Positions 16,583 through 24,953 are shown, numbered from the stretch's first letter. The stretch: DNA of 64,000 bases from Flectobacillus sp. BAB-3569 (GCF_002270355.1 NZ_NJFZ01000002.1:1-64000); one strand, 5' to 3'. Translations and numbers: made by a program. The notes: generated by a model not told the origin, from the letters alone.

Positions 16583-17182
16583 TCATTTGAGCAAACTTTG
16601 ATGAATCTGCAAAATCTGAGGAATCACTGGAGTCTGGTCGTCATTTTGAATAAGCCAATCCGAAAACTTGATTCGTTCGGCATCTGGAAGTTGCCTTTCG
16701 ATAATCGCTCTTATTTCTTCCTCCGTACGATTATCTCTCAATTTGACACGTTTTACCCTTAAATCAATCGGAGCTATTACACTAATCATTTTATCACAAA
16801 GATTACCATCTCCTGCGCCCTTTAGTAAAGCCGCTTCATATAACACATAAGGGACATCCTGATGTTGTATTACCCAATCTTGCGCATCTTTTCGTACAGC
16901 AGGATGCACAAGAGCATTGAGCTTTTGAAGCAATGCAGGTTGGCCAAAAACTTGTGAGGCGACCCATGCACGATTATAGCTACCATCAGGTAAATATGCC
17001 TCAGAACCCAACAAAGCAATAATTTCCCTTTTCAGCTCTTGATTTTGGATAATAATCCATTTCGCTCTCGAATCGGCTTCGTAAACAGGTACACCCAATA
17101 GCGAAAATACCTTGGCTACGGTACTCTTACCTGAGCCAATACCACCTGTAATGCCAACAACAATGGGTATTTTACTTTCCAT
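16583..17182 (-). CDS. coaE: Dephospho-CoA kinase
   Basis: 199 residues. Phosphorylates dephospho-CoA at the ribose 3'-OH, the last step of CoA synthesis. The P-loop GGIGSGKST is at residues 13-21, then VYEADSRAKWII, the LVHPAVRKDAQDW motif, VPYVLYEAALLKGAG and the LID region RDNRTEEEIRAIIERQLP. Length is normal. In Bacteroidota this gene normally follows nusB-yajC-ybbR directly; here the AAA15 module sits in between, and a 155-bp gap with a possible promoter precedes coaE. Confidence 0.96.
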   Translation of the reverse strand: MESKIPIVVGITGGIGSGKSTVAKVFSLLGVPVYEADSRAKWIIIQNQELKREIIALLGSEAYLPDGSYNRAWVASQVFGQPALLQKLNALVHPAVRKDAQDWVIQHQDVPYVLYEAALLKGAGDGNLCDKMISVIAPIDLRVKRVKLRDNRTEEEIRAIIERQLPDAERIKFSDWLIQNDDQTPVIPQILQIHQSLLK

Positions 17183-17269
17183 TTTCTACATATTTTATGA
17201 CCTACTTGAAGGACGCAATTTCGCAGAAACTTACACTTATCCAAATAAAAATTTTAATACAAGAATACA

Positions 17270-17285
17270 GTTTGATTCAAACATA
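17270..17285 (-). promoter_or_regulatory. Possible coaE promoter/operator
   Basis: On the minus strand TATGTTTG (17285 to 17278) fits the TAnnTTTG -7 element. It overlaps the 13-bp palindrome gtttgattcaaac (17270-17282). No clear -33 TTG is present. If real, coaE is transcribed independently of the ATPase module. Confidence 0.3.
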
Positions 17286-17337
17286 GAATCGCCTTTTTTG
17301 AGGGTATAATCCTTACCCCTTCATTCCACGTATTCTT

Positions 17338-17784
17338 TCAAGTATGCTTCTTTTCAGTTATCCAAAATCTATGATCTTTATCTAGAAACACTATATAAAA
17401 TACATTATCTTCAAAATAACCTATAATGCACTCTTTTCCTTGAATGTGCATCGAACACCAAGAAATATCTTCAGGAATGTGTTTTGGGTGATAAAAATCC
17501 GATTTATCAGGGAATGTTCCTTTCGGATATTCCTTAATAATTTGTTGCCGTGTTGCTTCAATTCTGGTTAGGCTACATACACCTTGAAGTTTTCTCACAG
17601 CTAGAGCGAGTAAGTTTTCTTCCTCCCACAATTCAAATGTTTGTCCTTGATTACCATCCAAATCCTTAAAACTAATAACAATCAATTTTTCTCTTTGGGC
17701 TGGACGTAATTCAATGCTTTTAACTTCTCTTTTATAAGAAGCAGCACCCCTTTCTTTAAACTTGCTCTGCTTCCCTTTTCCCAT
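17338..17784 (-). CDS. Small protein of unknown family paired with the AAA15 ATPase
   Basis: 148 residues from ATG 17784 (a second ATG at 17796 would add four). I do not recognise the family. The N-terminus is strongly basic (MGKGKQSKFKERGAASYKRE), suggesting nucleic-acid contact. The middle is helical (NLLALAVRKLQGV, ATRQQIIKEYP). The C-terminal third has conserved-looking aromatic and His positions: YHPKHIPEDISWCSMHIQGK, then GYFEDNVFYIVFLDKDHRFW. The strand-rich end recalls small RelE-like or nuclease effectors, but this is a guess and no catalytic set is proven. It is not RloB, PtuB or a TOPRIM protein by visible motifs. It overlaps the ATPase gene by 29 bp, so translation is coupled and a toxin/effector-plus-ATPase function is plausible. 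Confidence 0.8.
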   Translation of the reverse strand: MGKGKQSKFKERGAASYKREVKSIELRPAQREKLIVISFKDLDGNQGQTFELWEEENLLALAVRKLQGVCSLTRIEATRQQIIKEYPKGTFPDKSDFYHPKHIPEDISWCSMHIQGKECIIGYFEDNVFYIVFLDKDHRFWITEKKHT

Positions 17785-19093
17785 AAAGTAAATCATTTAA
17801 TTTTTCATCCATATCGAAATATGGTATTGCTCCATATTTACCTTCAAGATAGTTTTTGTCAAACGCTGATTTGTTTCTGACTTTGTCAGTTTTAAAGTCC
17901 GCCAGAGAAAATAACATAGAAGCTCCAAATTGGTTTTTTTCTGTAAACCATATTTGATCTCTTCTAAATGTTTCTTTGTTGAGTAATGAAATATCATGAA
18001 CAGCACAAATTAGCTGAGCTTTACTTTTGTGAAACTTATGAAAGTAATCTATGAGCCGTAAGGTTAAACGACTGTGTAATTTTGAATCAAGTTCATCTAT
18101 AACTAACACTTTGTCATTTTGTAGTGTATCAAACCAAGGTCCGAGTAAGTATAAAAGCTTTTTAGTCCCTTCAGATTCCTGTTGATCAAAGTTGAACGGC
18201 ACTGTGTCAACCAATATATTATTTTCATCATATTTTCTGTGAAAGGTAACTAGCTGGTCTCTTTTAGGCTGTTTCGACTGTATCTTTTGGATACTTGTGA
18301 GCAGATTGATTATTTCTTCATCTTTCTCTTTTTCTCTTAAAGAGTCAAGATTTACTTCATTAACATCCTCTTCAGTCGTTGATAGATTGGCTATTTCTAA
18401 GTATTTAACAAAATGTAAAACCCAGTTAAAGAACTGTTTATCTGACTTTAATTTGTTGATAGTGTATCTTTTGTGTCCTTGATCATGAATTCCATTAACG
18501 AAACTAAATTTTTTAAACCAGTCAACAATATTTGTAGAGGTTTCTTTCCCTAAAGTTGCTAAAAGGGAAAGAAATAAAACATTCTCTTTTACATCTTCTT
18601 CTTTTCCTAATCCTTCTTTAAAAGCTGATTTGTTAACTTCGATTTTTTGCTGGTCTCGTTTGAATAGATAAACTTCTTTACTAGTTGTATGGAAAAGCCA
18701 TTCAGCTACAACTTTATCATAGTCTATTTCAAATCCGTATCGATACTTAGTTTCTTTTTGAATGAAAGATATTTCAAAGAAACTAGTGTCCTTTTCTGTT
18801 TTGGTATTAAGTGCAAATTTTTCTAATGGAAATTTTCTTTCGCTATTTTCCATTAAAGCATCTCGGAAAGAATTCAAAACAGTTTGCTTCATGAAGCCCA
18901 TCGCTTCAAGAAGATTACTTTTACCACTTGCATTATTTCCATAAACCACAGCCGATTTTAAGAGATTAAGATTACTTTCTGTCTCAATAATATGTGTATC
19001 AGTGTGTTCCTTAAAAGATTTAGCAACAACCATTGAAAGTGTTGTAAAGTCTTTAAATGAAAGGAAATTCTCTAAACTGAATTCTATCAACAT
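17756..19093 (-). CDS. AAA15-family (COG1106, RloA-like) ATPase
   Basis: 445 residues, SMC/ABC-like ATPase. N-terminal LIEFSLENFLSFKDFTTLS is typical of COG1106. Walker A GNNASGKSN at residues 52-60; an ABC-like signature region QESEGTKKLL at 305-314; Walker B VLVIDELDSKLH at 329-340; H-loop AVHD at 364-367. The C-terminus has the family pattern RRDQIWFTEKNQFGASMLFS and NYLEGKYGAIPYF. Relatives occur in anticodon-nuclease/restriction neighbourhoods (RloA) and in abortive-infection modules (AbiL, PARIS-like), always with a second effector gene. The partner here is the overlapping small gene. The sequence looks more AT-rich than flanking housekeeping genes, in keeping with acquisition. Function as phage defence is inference. 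Confidence 0.9.
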   Translation of the reverse strand: MLIEFSLENFLSFKDFTTLSMVVAKSFKEHTDTHIIETESNLNLLKSAVVYGNNASGKSNLLEAMGFMKQTVLNSFRDALMENSERKFPLEKFALNTKTEKDTSFFEISFIQKETKYRYGFEIDYDKVVAEWLFHTTSKEVYLFKRDQQKIEVNKSAFKEGLGKEEDVKENVLFLSLLATLGKETSTNIVDWFKKFSFVNGIHDQGHKRYTINKLKSDKQFFNWVLHFVKYLEIANLSTTEEDVNEVNLDSLREKEKDEEIINLLTSIQKIQSKQPKRDQLVTFHRKYDENNILVDTVPFNFDQQESEGTKKLLYLLGPWFDTLQNDKVLVIDELDSKLHSRLTLRLIDYFHKFHKSKAQLICAVHDISLLNKETFRRDQIWFTEKNQFGASMLFSLADFKTDKVRNKSAFDKNYLEGKYGAIPYFDMDEKLNDLLYGKREAEQV

Positions 19094-19098
19094 ATCTG

Positions 19099-19120
19099 TT
19101 ATTATTATTATTATTATTTA
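19099..19120. repeat. ATT trinucleotide microsatellite in the ATPase leader
   Basis: About 6.7 copies of att, ending six bases before the ATPase start codon, between a TATATTTG -7-like element and the ATG. Such tracts can slip and change expression; whether they do here is unknown. Confidence 0.9.
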
Positions 19121-19130
19121 TTTCGGAAAG

Positions 19131-19138
19131 CAAATATA
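19131..19138 (-). promoter_or_regulatory. Candidate -7 element of the ATPase module
   Basis: Minus-strand TATATTTG matches TAnnTTTG. It overlaps the right end of one arm of the 19132-19200 palindrome. There is no clear TTG at the expected -33 distance. Confidence 0.35.
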
Positions 19139-19200
19139 CAATTCAATAATTAAAAAATTTGAAAAAAAAATTCAAATTTTTAATTTTGAATTGTATATTT
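19132..19200. repeat. Long AT-rich inverted repeat upstream of the ATPase module
   Basis: Arm 19132-19163 and arm 19171-19200 are complementary over 30 positions with two single-base gaps (outer ends aaatatacaattcaa and its complement), around seven A. It is distinct from the ybbR terminator at 19243-19262. It could be an operator, a recombination or insertion boundary, or an RNA hairpin. Confidence 0.85.
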
Positions 19201-19239
19201 TAACTATTAATTATTGTTTTTGATAATACTAGACAAAAA

Positions 19240-19264
19240 ATAGCCGATAGAAAACTATCGGCCA
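19240..19264 (-). terminator. Terminator of the nusB-ybbR unit
   Basis: gccgatag (19243-19250) pairs with ctatcggc (19255-19262) around four A. Followed on the minus strand by tattttttg. Placed just after the ybbR stop, so the ATPase genes need their own promoter. Confidence 0.85.
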
Positions 19265-19276
19265 CTAATTTATGAA

Positions 19277-19951
19277 TTACTTCAATAATTCTGCAACTTC
19301 AAAACTCACCGAAACACGTTCTTTATTGGCTTTGAGATAAGAATTTTTAGGAAGTGGAATTCTTATTTCATCGTCATAATTATCTTGAATTCGGCGACCT
19401 GGCACTTTGACATTAAGTGTCTCTCCTAGCTCATTTAAGGTACTTTCAGGACCTTCCACTTCAATTGTACTAGGATTAAGATTAATCACACTAGAAACAA
19501 TGTAGCGTTCCTGTAAAGGAATACTAAGGCTATCGACACGCAACCTGATGATACGTTTTACTTTTTTGTCAAACTCCAATTCAAAGCGGTCGGTAACAAC
19601 ATAATTTACACGAACATCTTTGATATAATCTGAAAGAGAGTCGGCTAATGAACCTGTATTTAAAAACTTAGTTTTTAAGGGCTTATTAATCGAGTAATAT
19701 ACGGGTGCTACATCTAAAGCCAAGGCCTTTCGTAGCAAACTCCATCCGTTACCTGTTACATGAACTGTAATTTTTTCGGGTAATGGCTGAGTCGGGATAT
19801 ACAGAGAATCGTTGTACGTAAAACGAAGCGGAAACGAAATCTTTTGGGAATAACCGTCTTTATTCAACGCATTCATGATCCAAAAAACTGTTGCAGCCAA
19901 AATGCTTAGAAAAAACGCACGATAGTCTGTTTTTGAAGTATTTGGTTTCAT
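19277..19951 (-). CDS. YbbR-like (CdaR-type) domain protein
   Basis: 224 residues. One N-terminal membrane anchor (about 11-29, AFFLSILAATVFWIMNAL), then extracytoplasmic beta-rich YbbR-like repeats with the recurrent pattern LPEKITVHVTGNGWSLLRKA and NPSTIEVEGPESTLNELGET. In Firmicutes such proteins regulate diadenylate cyclase; in Bacteroidota the role is unsettled. It lies between yajC (82 bp upstream) and, in most relatives, coaE. Here a terminator and the AAA15 module follow instead. Confidence 0.88.
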   Translation of the reverse strand: MKPNTSKTDYRAFFLSILAATVFWIMNALNKDGYSQKISFPLRFTYNDSLYIPTQPLPEKITVHVTGNGWSLLRKALALDVAPVYYSINKPLKTKFLNTGSLADSLSDYIKDVRVNYVVTDRFELEFDKKVKRIIRLRVDSLSIPLQERYIVSSVINLNPSTIEVEGPESTLNELGETLNVKVPGRRIQDNYDDEIRIPLPKNSYLKANKERVSVSFEVAELLK

Positions 19952-20033
19952 CGAAAATAAGATTTCAGTCAGAAAAGAGAAATGTAAATCTTCACACCCA
20001 CTCTATTTCCTTAGATGAATGGCTCTCAACTAC

Positions 20034-20345
20034 TTATTCAGCAGTTAATTGAGAAGAAGCATCTTTAGAAATGGCTGTCTTTAGAAATACAATACGTACA
20101 CCTTTGCTAGCATCAACTTCAACTACAACTGTTTTTTCACGAACCGAAACGATTGTTCCATGAGCACCACCAATTGTAACTACCTTGTCACCAGCTTTAA
20201 GTGAATCTACATAAGCTTGTTGCTCTTTTTGTTTCTTTTGTTGAGGACGAATCATGAAGAAATACATGATAACAAACATCCCAACAATCAAAAACAATGA
20301 TGACATATTACTACCTGCTACTTGTAAAAGAATTGAATTCAACAT
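20034..20345 (-). CDS. yajC: Preprotein translocase accessory subunit YajC
   Basis: 103 residues from the ATG at 20345 (MLNSILLQVAGSNMSSL); an upstream ATG at 20375 would add ten residues unlike the family. One transmembrane helix (about 18-33, FLIVGMFVIMYFFMI), immediately followed by the hallmark RPQQKKQKEQQAYVDSLKAG and GDKVVTIGGAHGTIVSV. Associates with SecDF at the inner membrane. Part of the nusB-to-ybbR run, 55-85 bp from its neighbours. Confidence 0.94.
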   Translation of the reverse strand: MLNSILLQVAGSNMSSLFLIVGMFVIMYFFMIRPQQKKQKEQQAYVDSLKAGDKVVTIGGAHGTIVSVREKTVVVEVDASKGVRIVFLKTAISKDASSQLTAE

Positions 20346-20430
20346 AAAATTTTTACCAATTTGAAGATTTAACATTTGAAAATATTCCCAAATATGGGAA
20401 TTATTGGGATTCTTTTGTGCTTAGAAATTC

Positions 20431-20871
20431 TTATTTTCTTTTAAACACTTCTACTTTAAAGCTAAATGTATTTTCGGAAGGCACCGTATTAGCATAAGCC
20501 GTAATGGTCTTATTTTGCTTGCCTTCTTTATTTTTACTATTAAACTTTACCGTAATAAAGCCTTGTTCACCCGGAGCTACTGGCTGTGTTGAATAAGAAG
20601 GTGTAGTACAACCACAAGAAGTACTAACATTACTAATTACCAACGGCATGTTACCAGTATTTTTGAATTTGTAGGTATGAACGACAGAATCGCCTTCGGT
20701 AAGTGTGCCAAGATCGACAAATGGTGTATCGATTTGCATCACAGGGAAGCTGTCGGCTGTAGGGCGAAGACCTGCCAATGAATCGGCTAAAGCTTCGCTA
20801 GGTGATTTTTGTTTGTTTTGGCAGGCCGCCAATGTTACGATTGCCGCAACAACGATAAGAATCTTTTTCAT
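20431..20871 (-). CDS. DUF1573 lipoprotein
   Basis: 146 residues. A lipoprotein signal ends AIVTLAAC (Cys about residue 17). The DUF1573 Ig-like domain includes DTPFVDLGTLTEGDSVVHTY, FKNTGNMPLVISNVSTSCGC and PVAPGEQGFITVKFNSKNKEG. This ASH/Hydin-like fold is usually a periplasmic adhesion or assembly module. It sits between ytxH and yajC in the housekeeping operon, a position common in Bacteroidota. A second, non-lipidated DUF1573 protein is encoded at 50154. Confidence 0.92.
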   Translation of the reverse strand: MKKILIVVAAIVTLAACQNKQKSPSEALADSLAGLRPTADSFPVMQIDTPFVDLGTLTEGDSVVHTYKFKNTGNMPLVISNVSTSCGCTTPSYSTQPVAPGEQGFITVKFNSKNKEGKQNKTITAYANTVPSENTFSFKVEVFKRK

Positions 20872-20943
20872 GATGATAAAGGCAAAAAGAAGAACAGACG
20901 ATTGGGGTGTGTATTGACCAACCGTCTGTATTTTTGAGTTCTA

Positions 20944-21243
20944 TTAAGCTTTTGCTTTGATTTGATTCATCATATTCTCAACATCTTCAAGTAGTCTCTC
21001 AGCTTTTTCACGAGCCTCGTTTACTACTTTTTTCCCTTCTGATTTTGCCATAGTTTCAGGAATTTCTTTTCCTTCGATCAAATCAGTAATAAGGTTTTGT
21101 AGTTGATCACGATATTTTTGCAATTGGAACAACAATTTGCTACGAGTATTTTCTCCTTTATCTGGAGCATACAAGATGCCCAACACCGCACCAACAGCAG
21201 CACCTGTCATAAATGCCCAAAAGGTCTTTGATGATTTGCTCAT
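20944..21243 (-). CDS. YtxH domain protein
   Basis: 99 residues. The hydrophobic GxxxG-rich N-terminal helix (FWAFMTGAAVGAVLGILYAP, about 8-27) is followed by DKGENTRSKL and a long amphipathic, coiled-coil-like helix ending AERLLEDVENMMNQIKAKA. YtxH proteins are stress-linked small membrane proteins of unknown mechanism. Second gene after nusB; a 242-bp gap with a 10-bp palindrome separates the two. Confidence 0.9.
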   Translation of the reverse strand: MSKSSKTFWAFMTGAAVGAVLGILYAPDKGENTRSKLLFQLQKYRDQLQNLITDLIEGKEIPETMAKSEGKKVVNEAREKAERLLEDVENMMNQIKAKA

Positions 21244-21365
21244 GAGTTGTTTTCGTTAATTAGATTTATAACTGAACCAAGTGTTAAGACGTTAGAAAAG
21301 CGGTAGACTATGGCAAAATAGGTTTGATGTCAGCTAACACGTTATCATCTAATTTTCAAACATTC

Positions 21366-21389
21366 ATTGTAAACATTGCTGTTTACAAT
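21366..21389. promoter_or_regulatory. Perfect 10-bp inverted repeat between nusB and ytxH
   Basis: attgtaaaca (21366-21375) and tgttta caat (21380-21389) flank ttgc. No T-run adjoins, so it is not a classical terminator. It could be an operator for the ytxH-yajC-ybbR genes or an RNA stem that separates nusB expression from them. Confidence 0.6.
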
Positions 21390-21485
21390 CCATTTCTAAC
21401 CATAACTAGGCTACTAATCGCCTATTTTTATTATTCAATGAGTTGCGAATATATACATCAACATCCACAACTCATCAATCAAAAA

Positions 21486-22643
21486 TTATTTATTATCAAT
21501 CAAACCACGACCAGACTTACGAACGATACCGTCCTCGGCAAGTTTTTGAGAAAGTACATCTAACAAACCGTTCACAAATTGTCCCGATTTTGGCGTCGAG
21601 TAATTTTTAGCAAGCTCGATATATTCGTTGATAGATACTTTTACTGGAATACTTGAGAAATGAATCATTTCGGCCAAGCCCATTTTCAAGATAATCATGT
21701 CGGTCATTGCCAAACGGTCAGCTTCCCAGTTTTTGGTTTGCTCAATGATGATTTTTTCATATTCATCGTCATTGTTGAGCGTTTGGTCAAATAGGTCTGT
21801 AAAATAAAATTTATCGTCGTCCCAATTCAAAGCTAATGGCTGTAACACCAATTCAGCGATGTTTTGGATTTTGAAAGTCTTCGTTGTTAAGCTTTTCAAA
21901 ACATCTTTATTTTCGCCCCAATTTAAGTCTTTTTCTTCAAAATACGCCACCACAGAGTGATGTTTCAAAATGAAAGTCTTAAGAATATGTACAACAATGG
22001 CTAAATCTTCTTCAAAATTATGCTTTGATGTACGAAGGTAAGATTGGAATTGTGTATCTGGCAAAACCGCATCCAAGAAAAGTTTACGGATAAAGTTTTG
22101 GTCATCTTCTGTCCAACGAAGATCACGTCTGATGATTTCGTTTTCGAAGTTAGGAAGATTACGAAGGGCAAGAATTACTTGGTTTTCGCCAAAACGAGAA
22201 GTTTTGTGTTCACTTTCCAAAAGGCGACGTTGTTCGTCCCAAACTGCCACGTCAGCAAGTTCGACCAACAACAAAAGTAATTTCAAGTAATTATCATAGA
22301 TTTTTTCTACTTCTTCAATCATAGCGTGCTTGATACGCACACGGTCGCGTTTTACCGCATCGCGATAAATGGCCAATGCTTGTCTTCCTGCATTTTTTGA
22401 ATCAGCAGGAATATCTTCAGCTTTAACCTCACCCTTGAATAATTCTTCGAAATAGAGTTCAGCCAGCTTGCGTAAACCTTCAAGTTTAGGCATCTGTTCT
22501 TCTTTCGGAATCATTAAATCAAGATTTGGTAAAAATTGCTCGGCAATATAATCGAAGGCTAATTGATAATTGGCACGTTCCACTGTGCGGAAGGCATAGA
22601 TAGTTTGGAATGCTTTTGTACGGAGTAAGCGTCGGTTGACCAT
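21486..22643 (-). CDS. nusB: Transcription antitermination factor NusB
   Basis: 385 residues, the long form found in Cytophagales rather than the usual 140-160. The N-terminus MVNRRLLRTKAFQTIYAF matches the NusB start (RR.AR..A.Q.LY pattern). The C-terminal RNA-binding NusB domain covers about 250-375 and ends in the hallmark VKVSINEYIELAKNYSTPKS and FVNGLLDVLSQKLAEDG. The middle is a family-specific insertion. NusB with NusE promotes antitermination on rRNA operons. First gene of the run leading to ybbR; a divergent ABC exporter lies 377 bp away. Confidence 0.93.
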   Translation of the reverse strand: MVNRRLLRTKAFQTIYAFRTVERANYQLAFDYIAEQFLPNLDLMIPKEEQMPKLEGLRKLAELYFEELFKGEVKAEDIPADSKNAGRQALAIYRDAVKRDRVRIKHAMIEEVEKIYDNYLKLLLLLVELADVAVWDEQRRLLESEHKTSRFGENQVILALRNLPNFENEIIRRDLRWTEDDQNFIRKLFLDAVLPDTQFQSYLRTSKHNFEEDLAIVVHILKTFILKHHSVVAYFEEKDLNWGENKDVLKSLTTKTFKIQNIAELVLQPLALNWDDDKFYFTDLFDQTLNNDDEYEKIIIEQTKNWEADRLAMTDMIILKMGLAEMIHFSSIPVKVSINEYIELAKNYSTPKSGQFVNGLLDVLSQKLAEDGIVRKSGRGLIDNK

Positions 22644-23020
22644 TGGATATGCAAAGAACGTTTTTGTAAATTTTTAACTGCACCATACCTTGGCGCTGAA
22701 AATCAGTGTGCAAAATTAGTATTTTTTTTAGAAACATACATTAGTAAAAAGAAAAAAAGCTTCGATTTTAAAGCGATACTTTTCGATTTCTGAAGCAAGG
22801 GCTTGAAATTGTCCATTCTTTTCGCAATTCTTTCTAAATCAACCCAAAACCTCAAGAAGTGCATGACCAATAATGACTTGTAAGCAAAAAATTAAAATCA
22901 AATATCCAAAATCCACAATCATCTAATTATGTTTGTGGAAGATTGTACAATAGACCCAAAAACATATCAATGTATCAACATCGCTGGAAACTATTGCGAA
23001 AGTACATTGGTTAATTATAC
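22644..23020. other. Intergenic region between divergent nusB and ABC exporter
   Basis: 377 bp, AT-rich. A minus-strand TAATTTTG (22718 to 22711) lies about 70 bp before nusB and resembles a -7 element, without a clear -33 partner. TACATTGG near 23003 is an imperfect match for the exporter. Nothing else seen. Confidence 0.5.
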
Positions 23021-24808
23021 ATGAAAGCATTAAAACATCTCAATAAGTATTTCTTCCAATATAAGTGGTATTTGATTCTGGGTACGCTTTTTACATTTAT
23101 CTCCAATTTGTTTGGAGTGGTGCCTGCCCAAATTGTTCGTTACGCTTTAGATTTAGTAAAAGAAACAATTTCTCTTTATTTTCTATATGATGGATTTGGT
23201 GCGCAAACCGTCGTATATGAAATATTTGCTTTCTCGATTTTACTCTATGGTTCTTTGATTCTCATCATGGCTTTACTCAAAGGGATTTTCTTATTTTTTG
23301 TAAGACAAACCCTCATCGTGATGTCACGCCATATTGAGTATGACCTCAAAAACGAAATTTATCATCATTACCAAACCTTGCCTTTAAGCTTTTACCGTAA
23401 AAACAATACTGGCGATTTGATGGCTCGTATTTCGGAAGATGTTGGCAAAGTGAGAATGTACGTAGGGCCGAGTTTGATGTATGGACTCAACCTTATTTCG
23501 GTATTTGTTTTGGTGGTTGGATATATGCTTTCGGTAAATGCTAAGTTGACTTGGTATGTATTATTGCCTGTGCCGTTCTTGTCAGGAAGTATCTATTTTG
23601 TTAATACCATTATCATTCGTAAATCAGAAGAGATACAAGCAAACCTTTCCAAAATATCCACATTTGTTCAGGAAGCTTTTTCAGGAATTAGAGTGCTAAA
23701 AGCTTTTGTACAGGAAGAGCCATCTACGGTGGCTTTTACCAAACAATCGAATATTTATCGTGAAAAATCATTAGACTTGGTAAAAGTAGATTCTCTCTTT
23801 ACACCGCTGGTTTCTATTTTGGCAGGGTTAAGTTCGGTTTTGGTTGTATATATTGGTGGACAAGAAGTAATGTCAGGCAGACTAACGCCTGGTAGTATTA
23901 CCGAATTTATCATGTATGTGTATATGCTCACATGGCCAATGATTGCCTTGGGTTGGACTACCTCTCAAATTCAGCGTGCGGCAGCTTCGCAGCAACGTAT
24001 CAATGAATTTTTGAATATCAAAACAGATATCGTTTCAACAAAAGACATCTCTCAGACCATCGAAGGAACTATTGATATTAACCATGTACGATTTGTGTAT
24101 CCAGACTCAGGAATTGAAGCGCTACATGATTTTAGTATGCACGTAAAAGCAGGTGAATCTGTAGCGATTTTGGGCACTACAGGCTCGGGTAAAAGTACCG
24201 TAGCCAACTTGCTTTGTAGAATGTACGATACCACAGAAGGACAAATCAAAGTGGATGGTTTTGAGTTGAAAGAATGGAATGTACAAAGTCTCCGAGGTCA
24301 AATCGGCTATGTGCCTCAAGATGTATTCTTGTTTTCTGATTCTATCAAAAACAATGTACGTTTTGGTAGCACAGATATGTCTGACGAACAGGTAATTCAA
24401 GCCACGAAAGATGCCGATTTATACAATAATATCATGGACTTCCCCGAACAATTTGATACCGTGTTGGGCGAAAGAGGTGTTACATTATCAGGCGGTCAAA
24501 AGCAACGTTTGTCTATAGCAAGAGCCATTGCAAAAAGTCCGAAGATTCTTATTTTGGACGACTGTCTTTCGGCCGTAGACACCAAAACAGAGCATCAGAT
24601 TTTGAATAACTTACAAGAAATTATGAAAGGCAGAACATCTGTCGTAATTTCTCATAGAGTATCTTCAGCAAAGCTAGCTGATAAAATTATCATGCTTGAT
24701 GGCGGTCATGTTATCGAGCAGGGAACGCATGATGAACTTATGGCTAAGGAAGGCGCCTATAAAGAACTTTTTGAGAAACAACTTCAAACAGAAGAAACTA
24801 ATTCGTAA
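23021..24808 (+). CDS. ABC exporter, fused membrane and ATPase domains
   Basis: 595 residues, MsbA/multidrug half-transporter type. Six membrane helices in about 1-320, with the coupling-helix region ISTFVQEAFSGIRVLKAF. ATPase domain about 345-590: Walker A GTTGSGKST (about 385-393), Q-loop YVPQDVFLFSDS, signature LSGGQKQR (about 490), Walker B ILILDDCLSAVD with D where a catalytic Glu is usual (LDDC), and H-loop ISHR. The Glu-to-Asp change just after Walker B is seen in some exporters and may lower ATP turnover. Likely homodimeric and exports lipid, drug or peptide. Ends at a good terminator. Confidence 0.93.
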   Translation: MKALKHLNKYFFQYKWYLILGTLFTFISNLFGVVPAQIVRYALDLVKETISLYFLYDGFGAQTVVYEIFAFSILLYGSLILIMALLKGIFLFFVRQTLIVMSRHIEYDLKNEIYHHYQTLPLSFYRKNNTGDLMARISEDVGKVRMYVGPSLMYGLNLISVFVLVVGYMLSVNAKLTWYVLLPVPFLSGSIYFVNTIIIRKSEEIQANLSKISTFVQEAFSGIRVLKAFVQEEPSTVAFTKQSNIYREKSLDLVKVDSLFTPLVSILAGLSSVLVVYIGGQEVMSGRLTPGSITEFIMYVYMLTWPMIALGWTTSQIQRAAASQQRINEFLNIKTDIVSTKDISQTIEGTIDINHVRFVYPDSGIEALHDFSMHVKAGESVAILGTTGSGKSTVANLLCRMYDTTEGQIKVDGFELKEWNVQSLRGQIGYVPQDVFLFSDSIKNNVRFGSTDMSDEQVIQATKDADLYNNIMDFPEQFDTVLGERGVTLSGGQKQRLSIARAIAKSPKILILDDCLSAVDTKTEHQILNNLQEIMKGRTSVVISHRVSSAKLADKIIMLDGGHVIEQGTHDELMAKEGAYKELFEKQLQTEETNS

Positions 24809-24867
24809 ATTGGAGCTAACCTTTATAAAATTTTGGAGTGACGATTTAGCTTTAATATATTCAGCAA

Positions 24868-24900
24868 AACGCTCTGCTTGTAAAGGCAGGGCGTTTTTTG
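24868..24900 (+). terminator. Terminator of the ABC exporter gene
   Basis: aacgctctgc (24868-24877) pairs with gcagggcgtt (24886-24895), one G-T pair, and is followed by a T run. Confidence 0.85.
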
Positions 24901-24953
24901 CGTTTGTGCATTTTAATTTATTCAAATCAGATTCCTAATCAGTCATTATATTC

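Noticed and set aside
17797-18006. 69-codon minus-strand frame inside the ATPase gene
   Set aside because: Alternative frame of the ATPase, whose intact frame holds the Walker B and H-loop.
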